From contig JAEUUZ010000001.1 in NCBI GenBank assembly GCA_016786765.1, positions 50,458 through 114,457 of the forward strand: DNA of 64,000 bases. Direction: 5' to 3'. Every line of letters begins with the position of its first letter. Position 1 is the first letter of the stretch. Made by a program: the position numbers and the translations under genes. This document shows, in pieces, positions 17,072-25,823 of the stretch. The notes under the pieces are model-generated. The model worked only from the letters and a program-made list of their open reading frames with translations. It did not search any database and was not told where the DNA came from. Origin of the DNA: Chitinophagales bacterium. GTDB taxonomy: Bacteria; Bacteroidota; Bacteroidia; Chitinophagales; LD1.

Positions 17072-17611
17072 ATGAAAAATACAATTAAACTAATCTCCGT
17101 TTTTGCCTGTGTAATCTTATTGTTAAATGGTTGCAAGAAAGACGGACCAGTAACATTAGATAGTATTCCACCTACTTTGACATTAACAATTCAAGGAGGA
17201 GGAGAGACGTACACACTTAGACACACAGAAGATTACACTTTAGGGGCGCTCAATTTAAAACCGAATACAAAATATACCATAAACTGCGTTGCAGCTGATA
17301 GTGGAGGTGTATTGCTTAGTCAGCTTACTTTACCTAAGCTGCTTATGCCGCAAACGATTACCGGTATTCCTAACGATACGGTTTACAATACTTCATTGAA
17401 TTACAGTTATCGTGTAAATATTTCAGAGAGCGATCCTTACAAAAGTACATTGTTGTTCGGTGATTTTGTAACGCCTACCACAGGCAATGGAAGTTCAAGT
17501 TTCAGTATCGCTGCAGTGGCGAAAGACTTCAGATATAATCGATCGGCTATATCATTTTATACAAACGTAGAGTCAAATCCTGTTGGAGGATATGGTTGGG
17601 TAGCGTATTAA
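17072..17611 (+). CDS. Lipoprotein, paralogue A2 of a duplicated gene pair
   Basis: The 179-residue lipoprotein (lipobox LLLNGC, then KKDGPVTLDS) is collinear with 16178-16717 and equal in length. It differs at many positions in the middle, for instance in the segment after GGGE(T)YTL. Its partner downstream (17655) is intact, so this is the complete copy of the pair. It is beta-rich with no catalytic motif and probably exposed on the outer membrane. Function unknown. Confidence 0.82.
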   Translation: MKNTIKLISVFACVILLLNGCKKDGPVTLDSIPPTLTLTIQGGGETYTLRHTEDYTLGALNLKPNTKYTINCVAADSGGVLLSQLTLPKLLMPQTITGIPNDTVYNTSLNYSYRVNISESDPYKSTLLFGDFVTPTTGNGSSSFSIAAVAKDFRYNRSAISFYTNVESNPVGGYGWVAY

Positions 17612-17654
17612 TCACACTCAACTTCATTTTAAAACAATTTAAGCAAAAGCGAAA

Positions 17655-18290
17655 ATGAAAGCAAGAATAAAAATAGCAACGTTAATGGTAGCGATAGGTC
17701 TGTTACTGTTTTCTTGTAGAAGGGAAGCAACGGTAAACAATACAAGCGATTACTCTGTAGATATCACCTTCGATGGAGTACTTCGCAAATGTCCGCAATA
17801 TGGCGGTGCTGCATCTGATGAAGGTACATTGATAGGGACTTGCACTTTTACTGGCGATAATTTATCGATTGGTGCCGGAAGTTCAAACCTTTACGATAAT
17901 TCAAAATCGAACGGATTTAACTTTTCGTTTAATGTTGGTAATGTAACCCATACAGGTATTTATTCTTTCAGAGAAGAAACAACTACAAATGGTTTTCCGA
18001 ATGCCACTGCTTTGATTGAACGATTTACTACTGGGCTCACAAGTGGTGCAACTCATACATTAGATAATGTTTCGAACCTTCAAAAGACAACCAATTCAGG
18101 TGGATTTTGCGTGACAACAAACGCCACAGTTGGAGTGCAGGAGATTGATATTACACGTTACAGCAGCGAAGTGGGCGGTGTAATAGAAGGCACTTTTTAT
18201 GCAACAGTGTATGAAAAACCGACAGGCTGTAACAGCTACATTCCACATTTAGTAACAGCAACGTTTAAAGTGAAACGAATCAATTTGTAA
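17655..18290 (+). CDS. Lipoprotein, intact paralogue B2
   Basis: The 211-residue product has a lipoprotein signal (LLLFSC, Cys near residue 20) and a mature part with VDITFDGVLRKCPQYGG and later VYEKPTGCNSYIPHLVTATFKV. Three further cysteines may form disulfides. It is the intact form of the pseudogene at 16760. The gene lies 43 bases after paralogue A2 and 21 bases before the first W/Y-repeat protein gene. Function unknown. Confidence 0.8.
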   Translation: MKARIKIATLMVAIGLLLFSCRREATVNNTSDYSVDITFDGVLRKCPQYGGAASDEGTLIGTCTFTGDNLSIGAGSSNLYDNSKSNGFNFSFNVGNVTHTGIYSFREETTTNGFPNATALIERFTTGLTSGATHTLDNVSNLQKTTNSGGFCVTTNATVGVQEIDITRYSSEVGGVIEGTFYATVYEKPTGCNSYIPHLVTATFKVKRINL

Positions 18291-18311
18291 TTCAATCTTT
18301 AAAAGGATAAA

Positions 18312-19727
18312 ATGAAAAAAATAATTTTTATTTTCTGTTTGTATGTCGTTACGGTTTCTTCAAAAGCAGCTTGTACAATAGATACTATATATGCCTATAC
18401 ATTTATAACAGGCACTTCTATTAAGGAGAATAATTCTCGTTTTATTTATACTCATGACGCAAATGGTAATGAGACGAGTGTAATTACTCAAAATTGGGAT
18501 GTAGCGAATAATACTTGGAACAATACATCTAAAAATTCATATAGTTATGATTCGCAAAACCAAAAAACAGAAGACATTAGTTATAACTGGAACATAACTG
18601 CTAACAATTGGGATGGCAATTATAAAAACACCTATGCCTACGATGCATCCGGTAACAGAAATTTAGAAATCTTACAAACGTGGAATACTTCTACAGTTAG
18701 TTGGCAGAATGTTTCAAAAAATAGCTTCATCTATAACACCGCCAATAAGGTGACGGATTATTTGAGACAATCATGGAATGCAACAAGTTCTTTATGGGAA
18801 AATAATTCAAATATTAAAAGTACTTATGATGCGAATTTCAATTTGATTGAACAGCTAAGTCAGAGTTGGGTAACGGCAAGTAGTACTTGGCGAAATAGCA
18901 CTATATATTCTTATACCTATAATGTGGCCAACAAACAAACAAGTTTGACACAGCAAAATTGGAATACAGCCACAAACCTTTGGACGAATATAACGCAGGA
19001 GATTTCTACATATGATTTGAATGGAAATAGGACGGAATACATGACTAAGCTATGGAATTCAACAACATCAAATTGGGTGAATTCTATGCGTTATGCTTAT
19101 GTATATGATGCCAACAATAATAAAGCAGAAGAGTTGCGACAAAGTTGGAATACAGTATTGTCGAGTTGGATAAACTCAGGTAAATATTTGTATAATTACA
19201 ATAGCAATAATTCGCTCAAAGATTATACTAACTTAACTTGGAACAACACAACGTTTACTTGGCAAAACGCTACAAGGGCTACATTTGCCTATAATATAGC
19301 CAATGAAGAAACAGAACGTGTGTATTTTGTATGGAATAGCTCAACAAGCAGTTGGGACAATAGTTCAAAGGAAACATATGAGCGTTTAATAGGTTCAATC
19401 TACTATGCAAATGATGAGTATTCGGGTTGGAACGGTAGCTATTATGCCGGTCATAATCGAATTGAATACTTATGCGCGCAATATAGCGTAGGTATAATTG
19501 AGAACGGTGAAACCACTTTTGAATTGTATCCGAATCCGGTTACCTCCAATCATTTCAGCATTAAGGTAATGGAACGCGATACATACTCTATTGCCGATGT
19601 TTCCGGAAAAATTTTACAAACTGGGGATTTACAACAAGGTGAAAATCAAATTCAGTTTGATGCTATAGCTACCGGAATTTATTTTGTTCGAATAGGTCAA
19701 AGCGTTCGAAAATTAATTGTTCAATAA
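18312..19727 (+). CDS. T9SS-exported protein of ten 31-residue W/Y repeats, first of three
   Basis: The 471-residue secreted protein begins with a signal peptide (cut near SKAAC) and a short cap. Ten consecutive repeats of 31 residues follow at about 55-365. The unit has W at positions 11 and 18 (W-N-x5-W), Y near 26 and 28, and D/N at 29, for example QTWNTSTVSWQN and YAYDAS. The unit resembles YD/RHS repeats but is longer than the usual roughly 20-residue YD unit. A C-terminal type A T9SS sorting domain starts at FELYPNPV and ends KLIVQ. It is probably a cell-surface or released beta-structure protein. Two homologues follow in tandem. Confidence 0.88.
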   Translation: MKKIIFIFCLYVVTVSSKAACTIDTIYAYTFITGTSIKENNSRFIYTHDANGNETSVITQNWDVANNTWNNTSKNSYSYDSQNQKTEDISYNWNITANNWDGNYKNTYAYDASGNRNLEILQTWNTSTVSWQNVSKNSFIYNTANKVTDYLRQSWNATSSLWENNSNIKSTYDANFNLIEQLSQSWVTASSTWRNSTIYSYTYNVANKQTSLTQQNWNTATNLWTNITQEISTYDLNGNRTEYMTKLWNSTTSNWVNSMRYAYVYDANNNKAEELRQSWNTVLSSWINSGKYLYNYNSNNSLKDYTNLTWNNTTFTWQNATRATFAYNIANEETERVYFVWNSSTSSWDNSSKETYERLIGSIYYANDEYSGWNGSYYAGHNRIEYLCAQYSVGIIENGETTFELYPNPVTSNHFSIKVMERDTYSIADVSGKILQTGDLQQGENQIQFDAIATGIYFVRIGQSVRKLIVQ

Positions 19728-19741
19728 AATAATCTAAAGAG

Positions 19742-21169
19742 ATGAAAAAAATAATTCTAGGCGCGTTAATGTTTGTCGTTTTCGTAAACAAGGGAAATGC
19801 CTTTTGCCGCGCAGATACTGTTTTGAACTATACGTATGAATATTTATCTACCATTAAACATTTAACGGGAAGAACGATTTATACGTTCGATACACGAAAC
19901 AATGTATTGACTCAATTCACGGAAGATTATAATGATGCAACTACTGTGTGGACTCCTAATTCTTGGATACTTAATCAATACGATGCAAATGATAGTCTGA
20001 TAGAGCGTGTTACTGATCTATGGAACACATCAACAAACACCCGAGTGCATTCCAACAAAGTAAATTATGCCTACAACACTTTCGGAAAAATAGTTGATTA
20101 TTCAAGCTATCAATGGTACTCAACAATTAATGATTGGAGAAAAATAGTTAGAACAATCACCGATTATAATAATGCCAATAAAGTTATCAGTGAGATTTCG
20201 CAAACCGGAACTCTCCCCGGAAATAGTTGGCTGAATACTAATCGTAAGACTTATTTTTATAATGGCAATGGTCAGCAGGTAGAATATGTTTCGCAAACTT
20301 GGAATGGAACTACTGCTACATGGACAAATATTTACTTTACAACCTCTTTATATAATTCAAACGGATTACGAACAATCGATTCTATTAAAAAGTGGAATAC
20401 AACAACCAATGTTTGGAATAAGCTCCAAATTACTACATATACTTATGATGCCCAACAGAAGTTAGCGAGCAAGTTAACCCGCGAATTTAATACGACAACA
20501 AGTGTTTGGGAAGATTTGCAACGAACGATTTATACTGTAAATCTATATAGCGATATTTTAGATGAAGAAAACCAAATTTATGCTTCCTCCTCTAGCATAT
20601 GGCTTTACTACACTAAAAGGGAATATAACTTTGATAGTAATGGCAATTTACTTGAAGAAAAGACATATAAAACAGGCGGAGGGACTACAAGTTGGTCTGG
20701 CGCTGAAGAATTTTGGACACAATATGTTTACAATTCGGGGAATAAGGTAGTTGAGAAGTTTGTCCGACAAGGGAATTACCCCAATAGTCCCTGGATTAGT
20801 TCATATCGTAATACGTATGAATACAATAACGATGATTTAGTGGCTGCTGATTATTACGCTTACTTTGAACCCGGTGTTGGATCATTTTCAGTACATCGGA
20901 GATCCGAATATCAATGTCGTCAAATAAATACCGGTGTAAATGATATCGAGAGCTATATGTTTTCGGTTCACCCAAATCCGGTAATAGGGGGCGCTTTTAC
21001 TATTAATGCCACCGAAATAGCAAACTATAATATTATCGATTGTACAGGCAAGTTGATACAATCCGGTGAGTTGAATGCGGGTGATAATACAATTTCATTG
21101 ACTTCTATTTCTACAGGAGTGTATTTTGTTCATGTTGGACTTCAAACACAAAAATTAATTGTTCAATAA
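19742..21169 (+). CDS. T9SS-exported W/Y-repeat protein, second of three
   Basis: This 475-residue paralogue of the preceding gene starts 14 bases after its stop. It has a signal peptide ending near NAFCR, a DTVLNYTYEY cap motif like its neighbour, then about ten 31-residue units. Several have diverged: some W positions are lost (SEISQTGTLPGNSWL) and one unit is about two residues longer near residue 315. The C-terminal T9SS domain begins FSVHPNPV and ends KLIVQ. The weaker repeat regularity suggests faster divergence than in the first copy. Function unknown. Confidence 0.87.
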   Translation: MKKIILGALMFVVFVNKGNAFCRADTVLNYTYEYLSTIKHLTGRTIYTFDTRNNVLTQFTEDYNDATTVWTPNSWILNQYDANDSLIERVTDLWNTSTNTRVHSNKVNYAYNTFGKIVDYSSYQWYSTINDWRKIVRTITDYNNANKVISEISQTGTLPGNSWLNTNRKTYFYNGNGQQVEYVSQTWNGTTATWTNIYFTTSLYNSNGLRTIDSIKKWNTTTNVWNKLQITTYTYDAQQKLASKLTREFNTTTSVWEDLQRTIYTVNLYSDILDEENQIYASSSSIWLYYTKREYNFDSNGNLLEEKTYKTGGGTTSWSGAEEFWTQYVYNSGNKVVEKFVRQGNYPNSPWISSYRNTYEYNNDDLVAADYYAYFEPGVGSFSVHRRSEYQCRQINTGVNDIESYMFSVHPNPVIGGAFTINATEIANYNIIDCTGKLIQSGELNAGDNTISLTSISTGVYFVHVGLQTQKLIVQ

Positions 21170-21184
21170 TTTAAAACTCATTAT

Positions 21185-21280
21185 ATGAAACAACCATCCA
21201 TCGTTATGTTTTTTGTACTTTGCTCTTTAGTGGCTTCTTCAGAATGTCCATGTTTGCGCAATCAATATACAATTCATTAA
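21185..21280 (+). CDS. Possible small peptide or remnant signal sequence (31 residues)
   Basis: An ATG at 21185 opens 31 codons encoding a hydrophobic signal-like segment (MKQPSIVMFFVLCSLVASS) ending in ECPCLRNQYTIH. It sits between two tandem repeat-protein genes, where a leader of a lost fourth copy could be expected. It could equally be chance. Nothing else supports expression. Confidence 0.25.
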   Translation: MKQPSIVMFFVLCSLVASSECPCLRNQYTIH

Positions 21281-21290
21281 AACCTAAAGT

Positions 21291-22733
21291 ATGAAAATGA
21301 TTCTCTTTTATTCTATGGACATTCGCAAGTGCGTAAGTTCACTTCTTGTGGCTTTTGTGTTTGCGTTTTCCTTCTCTGCAAATGCCACTTGTCGGTTTGA
21401 TACGGTAATGAATTATCAGTATCTCCCTGCAACAGCTATAAAGGAGTTGACAGGGCGGCAAATTTTTACGACTAATGCTTCAGGGCTTTACACGAGTTCT
21501 CTTTATCAGAATTGGAACGCAAGTACAAGTAAGTGGACGAATAGTTCTTATGAAACAAAAAGTTATGATGCTTCCGGAAATCAAATCGGACGAATTGGTC
21601 GTACATGGAGTACAGTAACAGCTTCGTGGGTGTATACAACGCGCGATACATATGCATTTGTATTGGGAAACAGATTGTCGAATGCTGAAAGTTATACATG
21701 GAACACAAGTACAAGTGCATGGGTAGGCACACAGAAGAATACGTATACTTATAATGCCAATAATTTATTAGCAGATGGCATTTATTATTCATGGAACAGC
21801 GGTACCAGCACATGGACACAGCAAACGAAAAGGATTAATAATTACGATGTGAATAGCGATCTTTATCAAGTCATCGATCAAATTTGGAATGCGGGTTCTT
21901 GGTCGAATACAAACAAACGCAGTAGCCTATTTAGTGCAACCCATAAAGAATTGGAACGTGTAACGTCTACTTGGATTTCCATGTCTAGTACTTGGCAAAA
22001 TGTGAATAAGTATACTTATGCTTATAATGCTTCAGATTTACCGACAGCGACTTCAACGTATGCTTGGAGTAACTCTGTATGGAATCTGCAAAGTCGTATT
22101 ACCAATACTTATAATGCTGCATTGAAGGTATCAACTACTTTAACTGAACAATACGACAATACCCTTATGGCCATGCGGAACAATTATAAGCATACCTACT
22201 CGTATGATGCGAATAACAATGAAACTATTGATTGGGGGGAAACATGGGATGTCGCATCTGCTAGTTTTAAAAATGATATGAAGTTATTGCGTACCTATAA
22301 TTTGAATAACGACATACTCACCTTTCTTCAACAAACATGGAATGGAACTGTTTGGGTAAATGTAAACGGAAATACGAATGGATATAATACCGATGGACAG
22401 TTAATTAATTGGGAGTATAATAGTTCTTGGAATACAACGGGTAATTATTATGCGGTTCGCACCTATGGCGAATATCTGTGCACATTGATAAATGTTGGAA
22501 TTGACGATGTGACTTCAAGTCCATTTTCAATGTATCCGAATCCTGTTATTGCTAATGTTGTAACAATTAATTCGGCAGACCATGCAGCGTATAGCTTATC
22601 AGATTTAACCGGTAAATTAATTCAATTAGGCGATTTGAATGCCGGGGAGAATCAAATTCAACTGAATGGTATTTCTTCAGGAGTGTATCTACTTAAAGTC
22701 GGTCTGCAAACACAAAAAATCATTGTTCAATAA
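21291..22733 (+). CDS. T9SS-exported W/Y-repeat protein, third of three
   Basis: The 480-residue third paralogue has the signal peptide region SLLVAFVFAFSFSANA, cut before TCRFDTV. The ATG at 21315 is an alternative start eight codons in. About ten to eleven 31-residue units follow (QNWNASTSKWTN, YTWNTSTSAWVG, YSWNSGTSTWTQ), then a type A T9SS sorting domain (FSMYPNPV, ending KIIVQ). Some units are one or two residues short where a W block is lost. A terminator follows. Together the three genes form a tandem family of extracellular repeat proteins of unknown function. Confidence 0.87.
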   Translation: MKMILFYSMDIRKCVSSLLVAFVFAFSFSANATCRFDTVMNYQYLPATAIKELTGRQIFTTNASGLYTSSLYQNWNASTSKWTNSSYETKSYDASGNQIGRIGRTWSTVTASWVYTTRDTYAFVLGNRLSNAESYTWNTSTSAWVGTQKNTYTYNANNLLADGIYYSWNSGTSTWTQQTKRINNYDVNSDLYQVIDQIWNAGSWSNTNKRSSLFSATHKELERVTSTWISMSSTWQNVNKYTYAYNASDLPTATSTYAWSNSVWNLQSRITNTYNAALKVSTTLTEQYDNTLMAMRNNYKHTYSYDANNNETIDWGETWDVASASFKNDMKLLRTYNLNNDILTFLQQTWNGTVWVNVNGNTNGYNTDGQLINWEYNSSWNTTGNYYAVRTYGEYLCTLINVGIDDVTSSPFSMYPNPVIANVVTINSADHAAYSLSDLTGKLIQLGDLNAGENQIQLNGISSGVYLLKVGLQTQKIIVQ

Positions 22734-22755
22734 ATTGCCGTTTTTCCCCCTTTAT

Positions 22756-22792
22756 AGTGCGTTTACTTCATTGTAATCGCACTTCTTTTTTT
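22756..22792 (+). terminator. Intrinsic terminator after the W/Y-repeat gene cluster
   Basis: AGTGCG pairs with CGCACT (22756-22761 and 22778-22783). TTAC/GTAA continues the stem after one mismatch. A T-rich run follows at 22784-22792. Confidence 0.85.
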
Positions 22793-22830
22793 GTGATTCA
22801 CTTTCTCCGCTACAACTGTTATGTTCGCGC

Positions 22831-24732
22831 ATGCAATATTTTCAAGACCTTCTGGCGTTGTTAGATATCGAACAGGTGGAAGACCGACTTCAATATCAAA
22901 AGCTAACTGAGAAATCAGGTGTACAAGAACGAAGAGCCAATGGCTTGAGTTGGTATCCGGTGGCCATTCGTGGCACTGAATTAACGAAAGGCGATTATGT
23001 ACAAGTTGAAGTAGAGCGCACCACGCATCAGGATGTCTCGCACATTTTGCGATTTGGAATGCCTGCAGCCTTATTCAGTAATCACGATCCGAAGGAATCG
23101 CGAATAGAAGGTATCATCTCCCATCAAAGTGGCAATAAACTCAAAATCAATTTCAGGATTGATGAATTGCCCGATTGGGCTAGCGATGGGAAATTAGGCG
23201 TTGATGTGTTGTTTGACGATAATAGCTACAACGAAATGCGTTCCGCGCTTAAAACAGCCGACAAACGAATTGAGAACAGTAATGAAACACTGTTACAGGT
23301 GTTGGTAGGAGAGAAGGAGCCTACATTTCATACTGAAACAATTTTTCCTGCTGTTCCCCATTTAAATACATCGCAAACAAAAGCGGTTCATCAAATTCTT
23401 GCGGCCAACGAATTGGCTATTGTGCATGGTCCTCCGGGAACAGGTAAAACAACAACCATAGTTCAAGCCGTGAAAGCGTTGATACAAAAAGGGGTGAAGA
23501 AAATTCTCGTAACCGCGCCAAGTAATACGGCTGTAGATTTGCTCACTGAAAAAATGGCTGAACAAAAAATCTCCGTTTTGCGCATTGGCAATCCGGCTCG
23601 AGTTACTGAACGTTTGTTAGCACACACCATGGATAATCAAATGGCGGAGCACAATTCCATGAAAGATGTGAAACGCTTAAAGAAACAAGCACAAGAGTTC
23701 AAGAGCATGGCGCATAAGTATAAGCGCAACTTCGGACGAGCTGAACAACAGCAACGCAAACTCTTGTTTGATGAGGCGTATAAAATTATGAAGGAAGTGG
23801 AACGCTCCGAGCAGTACGTGATGGATGATGTGATTACCCGAGCCCAAGTGATTACGGCTACTTTAGTGGGTGCGAATCATTACTCGGTACGCAACCAACA
23901 ATACGATATTGCGATTATCGATGAAGCCGGACAAGCACTTGAGCCTTCCTGTTGGATTCCTATTTTGAAGGCAAAGAAAGTGGTGTTAGCCGGAGATCAT
24001 TGTCAGTTGCCCCCAACCATTAAATCGCAAGAAGCTGCGAAGGGAGGTTTGATTAAAACACTTTTAGAGAAAGGCGTTGAAAAGCACCCGGAGGCTGTTT
24101 CATTATTGGAAGAACAATACCGAATGCATGAACACATTATGCAGTTTTCATCATCCATTTTTTATTCGAATAAGCTGAAAGCGAATATTAATGTAGCTTC
24201 ACGATTATTGTTCCCCAACGATATGCCTTTGCAATTCATCGATACTGCCGGTTGTGGATTTGATGAAAAGTTGGAAGGGACAAGTTCTACTAATCCTGAG
24301 GAAGCAGCATTCCTTATTAAACACTTAGAGCAATTGGTTACGGAATTGAATGCACATTATCCACTCGATAGTTTCCCTTCCATTGGTATTATTGCACCTT
24401 ATAAGCAACAGATTCTTGTTATCAAAGAACAGCTAGAACATGTTCCGGAACTGGCGCCCTATTTGCATCGTATCACTGTAAACACGGTCGATAGTTTTCA
24501 AGGACAAGAGCGCGATATTATCTACATCAGCATGACGAGAAGTAACAGCGAAGGGGAGATTGGCTTCCTCTCTGATATCCGTAGAATGAATGTGGCCATG
24601 ACACGTGCTAAAATGAAGTTAATCGTTATAGGCGACAGTGCTACACTCGCTCAATTCAAATTCTACGAAAAGTTTGTCACCTACGCACAATCTATCGATG
24701 GCTATAAAAGTGCTTGGGAATACATGGGTTAA
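22831..24732 (+). CDS. Superfamily 1 helicase, IGHMBP2/UPF1-like
   Basis: This 633-residue cytoplasmic helicase of the Smubp-2/UPF1 type found in Bacteroidota has an N-terminal beta-barrel region (DYVQVEVERTTHQDV). Walker A is GPPGTGKTTT at about 200. Motif II is IIDEAGQALEP at about 362. Motif III is VLAGDHCQLPPT, with SFQGQERDIIYISMTRSN and NVAMTRAK as motifs V-VI. It should unwind DNA or RNA 5' to 3' using ATP. The gene is monocistronic between a terminator and the convergent DinB gene. Its biological role is not established. Confidence 0.92.
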   Translation: MQYFQDLLALLDIEQVEDRLQYQKLTEKSGVQERRANGLSWYPVAIRGTELTKGDYVQVEVERTTHQDVSHILRFGMPAALFSNHDPKESRIEGIISHQSGNKLKINFRIDELPDWASDGKLGVDVLFDDNSYNEMRSALKTADKRIENSNETLLQVLVGEKEPTFHTETIFPAVPHLNTSQTKAVHQILAANELAIVHGPPGTGKTTTIVQAVKALIQKGVKKILVTAPSNTAVDLLTEKMAEQKISVLRIGNPARVTERLLAHTMDNQMAEHNSMKDVKRLKKQAQEFKSMAHKYKRNFGRAEQQQRKLLFDEAYKIMKEVERSEQYVMDDVITRAQVITATLVGANHYSVRNQQYDIAIIDEAGQALEPSCWIPILKAKKVVLAGDHCQLPPTIKSQEAAKGGLIKTLLEKGVEKHPEAVSLLEEQYRMHEHIMQFSSSIFYSNKLKANINVASRLLFPNDMPLQFIDTAGCGFDEKLEGTSSTNPEEAAFLIKHLEQLVTELNAHYPLDSFPSIGIIAPYKQQILVIKEQLEHVPELAPYLHRITVNTVDSFQGQERDIIYISMTRSNSEGEIGFLSDIRRMNVAMTRAKMKLIVIGDSATLAQFKFYEKFVTYAQSIDGYKSAWEYMG

Positions 24733-24748
24733 CTGAAGCTGTACACAG

Positions 24749-25261
24749 TTATAAATACCGCTCGCGAATTACATTGCAGTGATGCAAATTATGCCCCACT
24801 GCCATATAGCCAATACAGCGAGGAGTGATAGGAATATTATTAGCTGTGCCTTTAAAATCGAGCATTGCAGTGGTCATGGTTTTATAGACTTGAATAGTGG
24901 TTTGACGCACACTTACAAACTCTTCCAACAAATCATTTAATGAATAGTCTATAGTTTGAACGGCATCGATATAGGCATCTTCATCAAAACCTGCCAAAGG
25001 TATAGTGTCGAATCTGGAAAACCGAAAAGCGCGGTACACAAAAATACGTTCGGTATCAATAATATGGCGCAACACTTGCTTCACGGTCCATTTCCCTTCT
25101 GCATATTTGTAATCCGCTTTTTCAGCAGGAATTGACTGTATGAATGTCTTAGTCATGTCCATGCTGCTTTGTAACGCCTTCATCAAATCTTCCGATGGAA
25201 CTAAATCGAAAAAATATTTGTAGTAAGAAGGCGCTTCGTTGTAATTAGGTTTAGTAATCAT
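24749..25261 (-). CDS. DinB-family four-helix protein
   Basis: The 170-residue protein has the DinB/YfiT-like metal-binding four-helix bundle. The three histidines expected for the metal site can be placed at RHIIDTE (about 70) and VGHNLHH near the C-terminus. The open frame begins at 25327, but ATG 25261 gives the usual N-terminus (MITKPNYNEAPSYYKYFFDLV). That start overlaps the end of the upstream SRPBCC gene by 11 bases, so the two are probably co-translated. Family members include thiol transferases, but the reaction here is unknown. Confidence 0.87.
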   Translation of the reverse strand: MITKPNYNEAPSYYKYFFDLVPSEDLMKALQSSMDMTKTFIQSIPAEKADYKYAEGKWTVKQVLRHIIDTERIFVYRAFRFSRFDTIPLAGFDEDAYIDAVQTIDYSLNDLLEEFVSVRQTTIQVYKTMTTAMLDFKGTANNIPITPRCIGYMAVGHNLHHCNVIRERYL

Positions 25262-25748
25262 ATTTATTAAAATTAAGTAAAGGTATTTGTTTCCATTTGT
25301 CACTTTCTGCAAAATCTTTAATGACATTATTCCTATCGACTAACAAGCGTGTCATATATTTTTCAAGAAATAATAGGTCTACAATTTTGCCTAGAATACC
25401 AAATGGTGATGAATAATCAAAAATATCCGTCATCATTACGATATCATCTTTTTTTTCAAAGTAATGGTCGTGTTTAAAAAAGGCAAATATGCCCTTTAAT
25501 TGTTCATCACGAAAGTGTTTTGGCGCATCCATTTTTGTGATTGCTGAAGTCAATTGCTGTCGAATGCCTAAATGATTTGCTTCCCATGTAACCGTTTCTC
25601 CAAATTCAATGAGACCCGATGTTCGTCCTGCTATTGCCTCTTCTTTTGATTGTGCTGTAGAAATCTTATGTAAGTCTATACTTCTCGATAAGTCGAAGCA
25701 AATTTCAAGCGTTGATTTAATTTGGGTTTCTATGCGAATAATCGGCAT
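25251..25748 (-). CDS. SRPBCC family protein
   Basis: The 165-residue START/polyketide-cyclase-like protein runs from MPIIRIETQIKSTLEICFDLSRSI to IPLLNFNKYDY. The segment MTDIFDYSSPFGILGKIVDLLFLEKYM is typical of the cell-division-inhibitor-like SRPBCC group. An upstream ATG at 25790 would start inside the glnN terminator, so ATG 25748 is preferred. It forms an operon with the DinB-like gene. Ligand and role are unknown. Confidence 0.85.
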   Translation of the reverse strand: MPIIRIETQIKSTLEICFDLSRSIDLHKISTAQSKEEAIAGRTSGLIEFGETVTWEANHLGIRQQLTSAITKMDAPKHFRDEQLKGIFAFFKHDHYFEKKDDIVMMTDIFDYSSPFGILGKIVDLLFLEKYMTRLLVDRNNVIKDFAESDKWKQIPLLNFNKYDY

Positions 25749-25776
25749 TGGATTCAGTTTCAGCTCAAAACTAACA

Positions 25777-25808
25777 AAAAACGCCCCCAAAATTGGAGGC
25801 GTTTTTTT
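25777..25808 (-). terminator. Intrinsic terminator of the glutamine synthetase gene
   Basis: A stem of ACGCCCCCAA and TTGGAGGCGT with one mismatch is flanked by A- and T-runs. It lies 16 bases past the glnN stop in the minus direction. It also separates glnN from the SRPBCC gene. Confidence 0.85.
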
Positions 25809-25823
25809 AACTGCAAGATGTGA

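Noticed and set aside
21185..21280. Full extra W/Y-repeat gene copy between the second and third paralogues
   Set aside because: Only a 31-codon signal-like frame is present; no repeat units or sorting domain remain, so it is listed only as a weak feature.
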